From assembly GCA_934725305.1 (NCBI GenBank), contig CAKVBA010000006.1, positions 22,000 to 85,999 of the forward strand: a stretch of DNA of 64,000 bases, in the 5' to 3' direction. A model generated the notes under the pieces. That model was not told the origin of the DNA and searched no databases. It saw nothing but the letters and a program-made list of their open reading frames with translations. Made by a program: the position numbers and the translations under genes. The stretch comes from an uncultured Parabacteroides sp. (GTDB lineage: Bacteria > Bacteroidota > Bacteroidia > Bacteroidales > Tannerellaceae). Positions 27,025 through 35,251 of this stretch are shown here, in pieces; position 1 is the first letter of the stretch, and the number at the start of each line of letters is the position of its first letter.

Positions 27025-27642
27025 ATGAAAGAGAATACTTTTTCAGAGCAAGACAGTTTAGAATTGATCGCTCAAATGATTCGCCAGAGTAAAAAAAATC
27101 TGCAAGTTGGCAGTGGTAATATTCTGCTATATTATGGTTATTCGGCTCTTCTGCTATCGGTTGCAATCTATCTGCTTGTACACTTGACAGACAATCCTAT
27201 TTGGTCTGCCTTATGGTTCTTGATGTTTGTTCCCGCTATTTGGATAGGAATAAACAAAAAGAAATCTGAAGTTTGCGTAGTCACGCATATGGATAAAGCG
27301 ATCAACAGCACCTGGTGCATTTTAGGACAGCTGTTTTTTTTCACCACCTTGGGCATTGCCATCTTTGGCTATTTTACCGGGAACTACAATTTTGCACTTA
27401 TGCTGCCTTTGTCCTTACTGTATGCTGGTATCGGTGTTGCTATAACAGGTATTATTACCGACTTTAAATGGATGGTCTATACTCCATTAATAGCTTTTGC
27501 CGTAGCCACTTATATGTTGGTTTCTATGACCACAAATACAGTTGTAGCTGATTGGTGGAACTTGCTGTTTGGTGTTTCATATCTTATAATGACAATAATT
27601 CCCGGGCACTTGCTCAATCATAAAATAAAAGAGTCATGCTGA
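27025..27642 (+). CDS. Polytopic membrane protein of unknown function
   Basis: A 205-residue protein with a charged N-terminal 25 residues (SEQDSLELIAQMIRQSKKNL) and about six hydrophobic segments, arranged in pairs (ILLYYGYSALLLSVAIYLL, ALWFLMFVPAIWIGI, FFFTTLGIAIFGYF, LMLPLSLLYAGIGVAITGII, LIAFAVATYMLV, VSYLIMTIIPGHLL). It overlaps the next gene by 7 bp, so translation is coupled. This membrane protein/small wHTH pair recurs in Bacteroidetes; the ligand or substrate is not known. Confidence 0.8.
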   Translation: MKENTFSEQDSLELIAQMIRQSKKNLQVGSGNILLYYGYSALLLSVAIYLLVHLTDNPIWSALWFLMFVPAIWIGINKKKSEVCVVTHMDKAINSTWCILGQLFFFTTLGIAIFGYFTGNYNFALMLPLSLLYAGIGVAITGIITDFKWMVYTPLIAFAVATYMLVSMTTNTVVADWWNLLFGVSYLIMTIIPGHLLNHKIKESC

Positions 27643-27920
27643 AAGAATTGAATCCAATCATTCATTCTCAACTAAGATTAGCTATCATGACACTGTTAGT
27701 CTCGGTAGAGGAAGCGGATTTCAGCTACTTAAAAGAGCAGACGAATGCCACATCCGGAAACATCAGCGTTCAATTAGACAAGTTGAGTAATGCTGGCTAT
27801 ATTCAGATAACCAAAGAGTTTGTAGGGAAAAAGACACGTACTACTTGCCGCCTCACCGAAGAAGGCAAGCAGGCAATGGAAGAATATGTCAAGACTCTTA
27901 AAACCTATTTGAGGCTGTAA
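27636..27920 (+). CDS. Winged-helix transcriptional regulator (MarR/ArsR-like, HTH_34 type)
   Basis: A 94-residue one-domain DNA-binding protein: LNPIIHSQLRLAIMTLL, recognition-helix segment TNATSGNISVQLDKLSNAGYI and a wing with KTRTTCRLTEEGKQAMEEY. No ligand domain or metal-binding Cys. It overlaps the membrane protein by 7 bp and likely controls that operon. A strong hairpin follows. Confidence 0.88.
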   Translation: MLKELNPIIHSQLRLAIMTLLVSVEEADFSYLKEQTNATSGNISVQLDKLSNAGYIQITKEFVGKKTRTTCRLTEEGKQAMEEYVKTLKTYLRL

Positions 27921-27957
27921 GGCATTTTCCCCTACATAGGTCCATTAATAAAAACAG

Positions 27958-28010
27958 ATAGCTTCGTCACATTATGCGAGAAGGTAACGCTCAAGATGTG
28001 ACGAAGCTAT
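27958..28010. terminator. Strong terminator hairpin
   Basis: ATAGCTTCGTCACA and TGTGACGAAGCTAT form a perfect 14-bp stem with a 25-nt loop, 37 bp after the wHTH stop. Unrelated in sequence to the repeat families. Confidence 0.8.
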
Positions 28011-28127
28011 ATTATCAATCTTTCCACTGATATTTTGCCTTATATTGATCGGTATTATAATTTGAAGTCACGACTTCATTTTTCCCTCGGAAAGCTGCCC
28101 AAACAACTATTTTGAGGCCGCCTTGTA

Positions 28128-28457
28128 TTACCGAATAAAATGAGGCATCTCTTCCGGAATGACAATCGAGAACTCAACCATGCCAGCCACTACGCCCTCT
28201 TTATACCAAGGTGTCTGGTAAATCATCTTCTTCTGTCCGTTCTTCAAGATGGTATAACTATTAGAACCGCCCGTGGCAATCATTCGCTGGATATGCGCCC
28301 ACGACTCCGGCTTATGGCAATCTTTCAGGTTTTTACCGATCAATTCGCCACGGCCCGAGAAGGTCGCCTTAGACTTTTCATTCATATATAATATAACACC
28401 CTCTGTGTCGCACACTGTTACTGCACAGTTTAGCTCTTTAGCCCAATCGTAATCCAT
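28128..28457 (-). CDS. Stand-alone PAS domain protein
   Basis: A 109-residue protein made of a single PAS fold: LNCAVTVCDTEGVILYMNEKSK, then LIGKNLKDCHKPESWAHIQ (the PAS helices) and QTPWYKEGVVAGMVEFSIVI at the end. No kinase or output domain, so it is a small sensor or binding protein. It has a possible heme or flavin pocket by family, but no specific ligand residue is recognisable. It is convergent with the wHTH gene. Similar stand-alone PAS proteins are common in Bacteroidales. Confidence 0.82.
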   Translation of the reverse strand: MDYDWAKELNCAVTVCDTEGVILYMNEKSKATFSGRGELIGKNLKDCHKPESWAHIQRMIATGGSNSYTILKNGQKKMIYQTPWYKEGVVAGMVEFSIVIPEEMPHFIR

Positions 28458-28747
28458 GATATTCTATTATTTTAAGTCAATTAATCTGTTCGCTGCTTTG
28501 CCTGTTACAAATGCTCAAGGAAATAGCCTGGCCGATTTATGATTATCAAAACACCAACCGGAAACCATCCTCGCTATCTCTGTGCAAATAAATGAAATTA
28601 ATCTTGACGCCCAACCTGTTTAAGCAATTTTAAATACTTACGCCTGCCCGCATCAGCAGCCGAACTCTGTCAATTTATCACAAATAGGCCTAAATTATGC
28701 CCAATAATAATGCTTCACAACACATAAAAATATTCTTTGCAATATAT

Positions 28748-28778
28748 TTTGTTTTCAAAATGATAGTCCGTATCTTTG
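28748..28778 (+). promoter_or_regulatory. aspA promoter
   Basis: TTTG (28748-28751), 19 bp, TATCTTTG (28771-28778): an almost perfect consensus. The predicted start of transcription near 28785 lies inside the longer reading frame that opens at 28776, so translation begins at 28812. Confidence 0.75.
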
Positions 28779-28811
28779 ACAAAAGAAAATTACAACTTAA
28801 AAAAGTTATTT

Positions 28812-30236
28812 ATGAAAACAGAAGCAACACGTGTGGAAAGCGATCTATTAGGCGCTCGTGAAATTCCTGCAAGTGCATTATATGGTGTACAAACTCTTAG
28901 AGGTATTGAGAACTTCCCGATCAGTAAGTTCCACCTTAATGAATATCCACTCTTCATCAATGGTCTTGCCATTACAAAAATGGCTGCAGCTCAGGCTAAT
29001 CATGAATTAGGTCTGCTGACAGATGAACAGGCAAACGGTATCATCGTTGCATGTCAAGAAATCCTTGACGGAAAACACCATGAAAACTTCCCTGTTGACA
29101 TGATTCAAGGTGGTGCTGGTACTACTACCAACATGAATGCCAACGAAGTAATTGCAAACCGTGCTTTGGAAATCATGGGACACAATCGTGGCGAATATCA
29201 ATATTGTTCTCCTAACGACCACGTAAACTGTGCACAATCTACAAATGACGCATATCCTACTGCTATCCATATTGGACTATACTATTCTCATCAGAACCTG
29301 ATTCCTCATCTGCAGATGTTGATCGACTCTTTCAATAAGAAAGGCGACGAATTTGCTAACGTTATCAAGATGGGTCGTACTCAGTTGGAAGATGCTGTTC
29401 CTATGACATTAGGACAGACATTCCATGGTTTCGCCAGCATCTTGCGCGATGAAATCAAACATTTGAACGAAGCTGCTGCCGACTTCCTGACTGTTAACAT
29501 GGGTGCTACTGCTATCGGTACTGGTATCTGTGCAGAACCGGGTTATGCTGAAAAATGTGTCAGCGCATTGGCTAAGATCACTAACTTGCCGTTCGTTTTG
29601 TCTGGCGACTTGGTAGGTGCTACTTCTGATACTTCTTGCATGGTAGGTTATGCTGCTGCTTTGAAACGTGTAGCTGTTAAGATGAACAAGATCTGTAACG
29701 ACTTGCGTCTGTTGGCTAGTGGTCCTCGCTGTGGTTTGGGCGAATTCAATTTGCCTGCTATGCAGCCGGGTTCTTCAATCATGCCGGGTAAGGTTAACCC
29801 TGTTATCCCTGAAGTGATGAACCAGATCTGCTACAAAGTAATCGGTAATGAATTGTGCGTAACTATGGCTGGCGAAGCTGCTCAGATGGAGCTGAACGCT
29901 ATGGAACCGGTTATGGCTCAGTGCTGCTTCGAATCTATCGACTTGATGATTAACGGTATGGATACATTGCGCACTCGTTGCGTTGACGGTATTATTGCAA
30001 ACGAAGACCACTGTAGATCTCACGTTCATAACAGTATCGGTGTTGTTACTGCTTTGAATCCGGTTATCGGCTACAAGAACTCAACTAAGATTGCTAAGGA
30101 AGCTATGGAAACAGGCCGCAGCGTTTATGACTTGGTGCTTGAACATGATATCTTAAGCAAAGAAGACTTGGATACTATCTTAAGCCCGGAAAACATGATT
30201 CGTCCTGTTAAACTGAATATTCATCCTAAACATTAA
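28812..30236 (+). CDS. aspA: Aspartate ammonia-lyase
   Basis: A 474-residue aspartase/fumarase superfamily enzyme that deaminates L-aspartate to fumarate and ammonia. The superfamily signature GSSIMPGKVNP lies near residue 318. RTQLEDAVPMTLGQTF and NDHVNCAQSTNDAYPT match the other two conserved regions; the latter is the aspartase substrate site. The N-terminus RVESDLLGAREIPASALYG also favours aspartase over fumarase. In Bacteroidales it feeds the fumarate-reductase branch to succinate. The first 12 codons of the open frame lie before the predicted transcription start. Ends at a triple hairpin. Confidence 0.95.
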   Translation: MKTEATRVESDLLGAREIPASALYGVQTLRGIENFPISKFHLNEYPLFINGLAITKMAAAQANHELGLLTDEQANGIIVACQEILDGKHHENFPVDMIQGGAGTTTNMNANEVIANRALEIMGHNRGEYQYCSPNDHVNCAQSTNDAYPTAIHIGLYYSHQNLIPHLQMLIDSFNKKGDEFANVIKMGRTQLEDAVPMTLGQTFHGFASILRDEIKHLNEAAADFLTVNMGATAIGTGICAEPGYAEKCVSALAKITNLPFVLSGDLVGATSDTSCMVGYAAALKRVAVKMNKICNDLRLLASGPRCGLGEFNLPAMQPGSSIMPGKVNPVIPEVMNQICYKVIGNELCVTMAGEAAQMELNAMEPVMAQCCFESIDLMINGMDTLRTRCVDGIIANEDHCRSHVHNSIGVVTALNPVIGYKNSTKIAKEAMETGRSVYDLVLEHDILSKEDLDTILSPENMIRPVKLNIHPKH

Positions 30237-30250
30237 TTATTAAACAATTC

Positions 30251-30371
30251 AGAAACTGCGTCAGAACAAGTATTTTGATGCAGTCTCAATAAAGGACAGT
30301 GTGTCAGCATTTAGTAAAAAATGCTGACACACCTTTTGAAGTTGCATCAAAAGATTGTTTTGATGCAGCTC
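30251..30371 (+). terminator. Three hairpins in a row after aspA (type I, II, I)
   Basis: First: ACTGCGTCAGAA...TTTTGATGCAGT (30251-30288). Second: GTGTGTCAGCATT and AATGCTGACACAC, a perfect 13-bp stem (30299-30332). Third: GTTGCATCAAAA and TTTTGATGCAGC, followed by TCC and seven T (30340-30371). Confidence 0.8.
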
Positions 30372-30430
30372 CTTTTTTTGTTTCCCACTACGCAAATAAC
30401 GCAAAACCAATATTGGCATCGCATCGAACG

Positions 30431-30512
30431 CGCCTCTTTATCCCAATTCGGTCATTAGATTACAATTCCTGTTAGTACTTGTTTTGAGCAGATTGCAATG
30501 GCTACATTGAAG
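30431..30512 (+). pseudogene. Duplicated 3' end of the DUF1460 gene plus flank
   Basis: About 80 bp match, in opposite orientation, the C-terminal codons and downstream DNA of the DUF1460 gene at 48637-48717. The last codons (TCCCAATTCGGTCATTAG, SQFGH stop) mirror the QFGH stop of that gene. Similarity ends at about 30512, where prophage-like sequence begins. It is a partial duplicate, not a gene. Confidence 0.55.
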
Positions 30513-30549
30513 GCATAGCGGGCTATGTCGAAACGCAGGCGGAAGCAAG

Positions 30550-31109
30550 ATGTCAAAAGAAGTGCTGACAAGAGTTGAAAAGAATAAAAATAGTCAGCTG
30601 TTTTACCTTTTTCGTTCTATGGAGAAGTTGGGCGTGATCGCCTTCTGTGCCACACGCAGCGCGTGCAAGGCCGATGGCGTTGCCTTCCCCTATGACGGCC
30701 CTGAGGAGATTGTTGACAGCATCGATCTGTCGATAGTGCCGGACATTCTGAATATAGAATCGCAGCCGGCATCGGGAGAGTCTGAAAAAAACTGACCGTC
30801 GCCCGCCTGGTTGCGCTGGCTGTCGGCCACATGGGGATGTCGCTCGGCGATGTCTATTCCCTGATGGTAGAAGAGCTGCTGGCGATCTACGAGGCTTGGG
30901 CGGAACGGGAAGAGACGGATCGGCGCACAGCCTGGGAGCAGACCCGCTTTCTCGCGCTCTGTGCGCTGACTCCCTACTCAAAGAAAAAGCTAAGGCCCGA
31001 GGATGTGGTCCATTTCCCATGGGAAGGGAAAAAGGCAAGACGATCCCCGGCTCAGCGTGCCACGGATGGCGACATCGCGCGCATCATGGCAAGGTTTGGA
31101 GAAGGCTGA
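30550..31109 (+). CDS. Phage tail assembly chaperone with programmed -1 frameshift
   Basis: The first frame (30550-30795) encodes 81 residues ending SGESEKN. Its last codons contain A AAA AAC (30786-30792), a classic -1 slippery heptamer immediately before the TGA. Reading on in the -1 frame from 30792 gives 105 further residues (LTVARLVALAVGHMGMS, then WAEREETDRRTAWEQTRFLAL) with no stop, a 186-residue fusion. Two overlapping tail-chaperone products (lambda gpG/gpGT type) just upstream of a tape-measure gene are a conserved caudovirus arrangement. The base composition is more G+C rich than the surroundings. The upstream tail genes are gone, so the system is probably dead. Confidence 0.7.
30786..30792 (+). 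other. Slippery heptamer A AAA AAC
   Basis: In the zero frame the codons are gaA AAA AAC tga. Both tRNAs can re-pair after slipping back one base, and the new frame is open for 105 codons. A G+C-rich stretch starts 5 bp downstream and could act as the stimulating structure (TGGC-tgtcg-GCCA near 30817-30830). Confidence 0.65.
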
Positions 31110-31334
31110 TCAGCGCATGCGTTTGTAGGCATCGTCAATCGCTTTCTCGATGCGCTTCCGCTCTTTCTTGGTGAGCCCTTTTGGAGCGTTGGGCGGATTC
31201 CGTTTGTCGTAACTGCGGTCTTCCATGTATTGGATGGCTCCCCGATAGACCTCCATCAGCGTGCCCACGAAAATAGCAACCAAGAATCCGTATGCAAGAA
31301 TCTTTAATAAAACTCTGACGAAACACTCAAGCAT
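31110..31334 (-). CDS. Small membrane protein in the prophage remnant, opposite strand
   Basis: A 74-residue reading: one N-terminal membrane helix (LLKILAYGFLVAIFVGTLM) and a long basic/charged C-terminus (GLTKKERKRIEKAIDDAYKRMR). Its stop abuts the stop of the chaperone ORF in a TGATCA, so the two genes are exactly tail to tail. It lies between the chaperone and tape-measure genes on the opposite strand. No family recognised; it could be a phage morphogenesis or moron gene. Confidence 0.5.
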   Translation of the reverse strand: MLECFVRVLLKILAYGFLVAIFVGTLMEVYRGAIQYMEDRSYDKRNPPNAPKGLTKKERKRIEKAIDDAYKRMR

Positions 31335-31364
31335 AATGTATAATAATTAATCATACAAATATAT

Positions 31365-31886
31365 ATGAATAATCTGAAATATACAATAGAACTGAATGCA
31401 AAAGGGAAACTGATTCCTGAGCTGAAGATTGTGAAGCAGCAGATGGATAGAGTAACCGGCTCCGTGAAGAGCGCAACCGGTAAATTCAGAGAAATGGGCT
31501 CCGCTTTCTCCCGGCTTTCGAGTGTGAATTTGGTATCGATTACTTCTAACCTAAAGGGGATGTTTAAGGCTATCAATGGCATTTCCAATGCAAGCTTGGG
31601 CATGGGCTTCCAGCAGGCCATGGCCGACCTGAAAGCCATTACCGGCATTGCGGGAAAAGACTTTGATACGCTGGCCGATTCGGCGCGCAAGGTGGGACGC
31701 GAGACGGGACTGGGCGCACAGGGAGCCGTGGAGGCCTACACTCTGCTGGCTTCGCAGATACAGATTGACCGATTTGGGTTTATATTCGCCTTGTGCGATA
31801 GAGCGGACAGCAACGCCCTGGATAAAATCACTAATTATAGTGATTGCTTCTCGTCTCTATTTATCGTTACTTTGTACACTCAATAA
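31365..31886 (+). pseudogene. Truncated phage tail tape measure protein
   Basis: The first 135 residues look like the start of a TP901-type tape measure protein: coiled-coil LKIVKQQMDRVTGSVKSATG, then FQQAMADLKAITGIAGKDFD and ARKVGRETGLGAQGAVEAYTLLASQI, the family's conserved N-terminal block. Tape measure proteins normally run to many hundreds of residues. Here, after about 31764, the reading continues into unrelated sequence and stops at 31886. The 3' part has been deleted, joining it to the region ahead of the TonB receptor. Confidence 0.75.
31826..31845 (+). promoter_or_regulatory. Candidate operator upstream of the porphyrin operon
   Basis: AATCACTA-N4-TAGTGATT, two perfect 8-bp arms, lies 68 bp before the TonB receptor ATG. 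A weak -7-like TTACTTTG follows at 31867-31874, so the dyad would overlap the -33 position. This is a candidate repressor site; the binding protein is not known. Confidence 0.5.
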
Positions 31887-31912
31887 AATATAAACAGAGA
31901 TATAATAATTGT

Positions 31913-33994
31913 ATGCATAAAATATTCGCACTGGTTGCCACGCTCTTCCTAATTATCCCACTTTGGGCTCAAGAAAAAGACACGCTGACAAGCCGGCAGA
32001 TTGCTTTGGAAGAGATTGTTATCCAATCGTTCAAACAAGAGAAACAGTTCCGTCTGACCCCAATGGCCGCCTCAGCTGTAACAGGAACAGCCATCCGCAA
32101 CCGCAACATCACCCACATAAAAGAGTTCAGTGCCTTTATTCCCAACCTGTTTATGCCTGACTATGGATCAAAACTGACCTCTCCCGTCTATATACGTGGT
32201 ATCGGTTCCAAAATCAACTCACCTTCGGTGGGACTTTATGTAGATGGAATTCCCTACTTTGAGAAATCGGCCTTCGACATCAACTTTACCGAAATCGAAC
32301 GCTTCGAAGTGTTGCGAGGTCCGCAAAGTACACTCTATGGACGAAACACCATGGGCGGAATCATCAATGTCTATACAAAATCACCTCTTCGCCATCAAGG
32401 GACAAAGGCCTCTCTGTCTAACGGCACCTATGGAGAACGCAGCTATATACTCTCTCACTATGGCAAGTGTGGCGACCGTTTTGGCTATACGCTCTCGGCC
32501 AACTATGACCGCAGAGATGGGTTCTTCACCAACCAGTACACCAACCAAAAGGCAGACGACCAGAAGAGCGGCTTCGCTCGCCTTCGCATGGAATGGCAGG
32601 TTGATCCTCGCTTGAAACTGACGCTATCGAGTACTTTCGACCGTTCTCTGCAGGGCGGTTATCCCTATGCCGTATGCGACTCTGCTACACATACTCCAGG
32701 AGCGGTAAACTATAACGATTACAGCTTTTATCGCCGTAGTCTTTCTACAACAGGAGCAACTGTCACCTACACGGGCAACGGATTTGATCTGAACAGTCAG
32801 ACTTCATTCCAATATCTGTCGGATCACCAAGGAATCGACCAAGATTTCACACCCAAGAGTATCTACTTTGCCTATCAAGACCAAACACAGAAGATGTTTT
32901 CCGAAGAGATTAGTCTGAAGTCAAATAAAGACACTCACTACAAATGGTTGTTTGGCACCTTCGGTTTCTGGCAAGGCATCGACAATACCGTGATATTAAA
33001 CTTCCTTTCCAAGGAATACAGCACCCGTAAACTGTATGACACTCCAACCTATGGCTTCGCGCTCTATCACCAATCTACACTGGACAACTGGCCGATCAAC
33101 GGGCTTTCTCTGACTTTGGGCATACGCTACGACTACGAACGGGCCAAAAACGACTACCAATATTTTAAAGAGACACAAACATCCGTAACTCCGGTGGATG
33201 CCATTAATAGCCGACTGCATTTCGACCAGGTGACTCCGAAAGTGGCCCTGCAATATACCTTTCCCTCAACAGGCATTATCTATGCCACGGTGACCAAAGG
33301 ATACAAGACTGGTGGTTTCAACACCTCTTTCGGAGAGGAGAAAGACCGTACTTTCCGCCCCGAAAGCAGCTGGAATTATGAAATTGGTAGCAAGCATCCT
33401 TTCCTGGACAAACGATTAAACGCCGAAGTGGCGCTCTTTTGGATTGACTGGAAAAACCAGCAGATCTCACAGACTCTGCCGTCGGGACAAGGATCGATGT
33501 TGAAGAATGCCGGACGAAGCGAAAGCAAAGGTATTGAACTGAGTCTGCAAGGAAATCCTGTCAATGGATTGATGCTTCAGCTGAACTATGGTTACACCCA
33601 AGCTACATTCCGGTCATTCACCGACAAGAAGGGAGACATAGAGATCAACTATAACGGAAACTATCTTCCCATGGTGCCAATGCATACCTTTGCCACCGGC
33701 ATCGATTACTCCTTCTCGCCTGCCTGCACTCAAATCGACCGTTTCACCATCGGCCTCAACTTTACAGGTAATGGCAAAATCCATTGGAAAGAAGACAACC
33801 GCGTGAAGCAACCTTTCTATGGACTGCTCAATGCTCAGATTGTTGCCACCAAAGGAATACTCACTTTGGGAATATGGGGCAAAAACATCACTAATACCCA
33901 CTATACGGCCTTCTATTTTGAAAGTGGCGGCAAAGGGTTGGCACAAAAAGGACGCCCTTTCACTATCGGTGGTAATATTTCTGTATCTTTGTAA
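31913..33994 (+). CDS. TonB-dependent receptor, probable porphyrin/heme uptake
   Basis: A 693-residue outer-membrane receptor with signal peptide (HKIFALVATLFLIIPLWAQ). It has a TonB-box-like EEIVIQSFKQ start, a plug domain (IRGIGSKINSPSVGLYVDGIP, RFEVLRGPQSTLYGRNTMGGIINVYTK) and a 22-strand barrel ending with FTIGGNISVSL. It lacks the carboxypeptidase-like domain of SusC proteins and has no SusD partner, so it is a siderophore/heme-type receptor. The reading frame extends upstream from a TTG at 31844, but the ATG at 31913 starts the signal peptide. First gene of the TonB-MFS-hemN-hemG run; the ligand is inferred from those genes. Confidence 0.85.
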   Translation: MHKIFALVATLFLIIPLWAQEKDTLTSRQIALEEIVIQSFKQEKQFRLTPMAASAVTGTAIRNRNITHIKEFSAFIPNLFMPDYGSKLTSPVYIRGIGSKINSPSVGLYVDGIPYFEKSAFDINFTEIERFEVLRGPQSTLYGRNTMGGIINVYTKSPLRHQGTKASLSNGTYGERSYILSHYGKCGDRFGYTLSANYDRRDGFFTNQYTNQKADDQKSGFARLRMEWQVDPRLKLTLSSTFDRSLQGGYPYAVCDSATHTPGAVNYNDYSFYRRSLSTTGATVTYTGNGFDLNSQTSFQYLSDHQGIDQDFTPKSIYFAYQDQTQKMFSEEISLKSNKDTHYKWLFGTFGFWQGIDNTVILNFLSKEYSTRKLYDTPTYGFALYHQSTLDNWPINGLSLTLGIRYDYERAKNDYQYFKETQTSVTPVDAINSRLHFDQVTPKVALQYTFPSTGIIYATVTKGYKTGGFNTSFGEEKDRTFRPESSWNYEIGSKHPFLDKRLNAEVALFWIDWKNQQISQTLPSGQGSMLKNAGRSESKGIELSLQGNPVNGLMLQLNYGYTQATFRSFTDKKGDIEINYNGNYLPMVPMHTFATGIDYSFSPACTQIDRFTIGLNFTGNGKIHWKEDNRVKQPFYGLLNAQIVATKGILTLGIWGKNITNTHYTAFYFESGGKGLAQKGRPFTIGGNISVSL

Positions 33995-34018
33995 GATGAT
34001 GAGTATAACGGATAACAC

Positions 34019-35251
34019 ATGACAACACCCAACAAAACACTCAGACAATCGGACGGGAAGGCGATCAATCTGGTCACTTTCTTTTGTCTCTATATAGCTC
34101 AAGCCATTCCGATGAGTTTTTTCTCGACCGTCATCCCGGTGATGATGCGCCAAGCAGACTTCTCGCTATCGGCCATCGGAATGTTACAACTGATCAAACT
34201 ACCTTGGATCATTAAATTCTTATGGTCGCCTATCGTGGACCGACATGCCAACAGTGTGGGAGACTACAAACGGTGGATCTTCAGCTCCGAACTGGTCTAT
34301 GCCATCCTGATCTTTATGGTGGCATTTCTCGACTTTCAGCTAAACTTCTACACGATACTGGTGCTGATCATAGCCTCCTTTATTGCTTCTGCTACGCAGG
34401 ATATTGCAACCGATGCTCTGGCCGTATTGACCTTCGACCGCAAAGAGAAGAGTCTGGTCAACAGTATGCAGTCGATGGGCAGCTTTGGTGGTTCACTCAT
34501 CGGCAGTGGTGTATTGCTACTGCTCTTCAAACAGATTGGATGGAATCTACTATTGCCCTGTGTAGCACTATTCGTCTGCCTCGCCTTGATACCACTGGCA
34601 CTCAACAGGAAACTGAAGATTACCAGTAAACAACCGCGCCAAAGAGCCCAAAAGAGAGATCTGATCTATTTCTTCACCCAAAAGGGAATATGGAAACAGA
34701 TTGGTTTTCTTTTCCTCTACTATTCCGGACTGATCGGCACATTAGCCATGCTCAAACCCTTCTTGGTGGACTTGGGCTACAGCGTGAAAGAGATTGGAGT
34801 GATGAGCGGCGTGGCCGGAACATTTGTCGGCTTCCTCTCTTCCTTTGCAGGAGGATTCATTGTTCGCCGAATAGGCAGATACCGCGCCCGGTTACTCTTT
34901 GCCTTCAACGTATGGCTTGCGACCCTCTATTTTGTGGGTATTTCCTACTTAAATCATCCCTCAACGGCCATACTCTATGGCGGAATATTCTTGCTTTGGG
35001 GTGCTTATGGTATGGCGACTATCGTGGTTTACACGACTGCCATGGACTGTGTGCGATCGGGAAAAGAGGGCACAGATTTCACCTTACAGACAGTTATCAC
35101 CCACCTCAGCGGCATGTGTGTTGCCATCTTTAGTGGCAAACTGGCTGACCACTTGGGCTATCATGGCCTGTTTATCTTCGAGAGTATCTTAGCGGCAACG
35201 TCGCTCCTCTATATTTGGATCATGTTTAAAAAAGAGAAAGAAACAGCATGA
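34019..35251 (+). CDS. MFS permease (AmpG-like), probable porphyrin importer
   Basis: A 410-residue inner-membrane transporter with about 12 hydrophobic segments. YIAQAIPMSFFSTVIPVMMRQ and KLPWIIKFLWSPIVDR match the PAT/AmpG-like branch of the MFS; the second half has RRIGRYRARLLFAF. It starts 24 bp after the receptor and its stop overlaps the hemN start by 4 bp (ATGA). Sandwiched between a receptor and two porphyrin oxidases, it probably moves a (copro)porphyrin(ogen) across the inner membrane; that substrate is an inference from context only. Confidence 0.8.
   Translation: MTTPNKTLRQSDGKAINLVTFFCLYIAQAIPMSFFSTVIPVMMRQADFSLSAIGMLQLIKLPWIIKFLWSPIVDRHANSVGDYKRWIFSSELVYAILIFMVAFLDFQLNFYTILVLIIASFIASATQDIATDALAVLTFDRKEKSLVNSMQSMGSFGGSLIGSGVLLLLFKQIGWNLLLPCVALFVCLALIPLALNRKLKITSKQPRQRAQKRDLIYFFTQKGIWKQIGFLFLYYSGLIGTLAMLKPFLVDLGYSVKEIGVMSGVAGTFVGFLSSFAGGFIVRRIGRYRARLLFAFNVWLATLYFVGISYLNHPSTAILYGGIFLLWGAYGMATIVVYTTAMDCVRSGKEGTDFTLQTVITHLSGMCVAIFSGKLADHLGYHGLFIFESILAATSLLYIWIMFKKEKETA

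Noticed and set aside
28776-28811. Twelve extra N-terminal codons for aspA.
   Set aside because: They overlap the -7 box and lie before or at the transcription start; MKTEATRVES is the usual aspartase start.
30480-30549. A frame running into the chaperone start as the end of an upstream phage gene.
   Set aside because: Most of this DNA matches the downstream flank of the DUF1460 gene, so it is not phage coding sequence.
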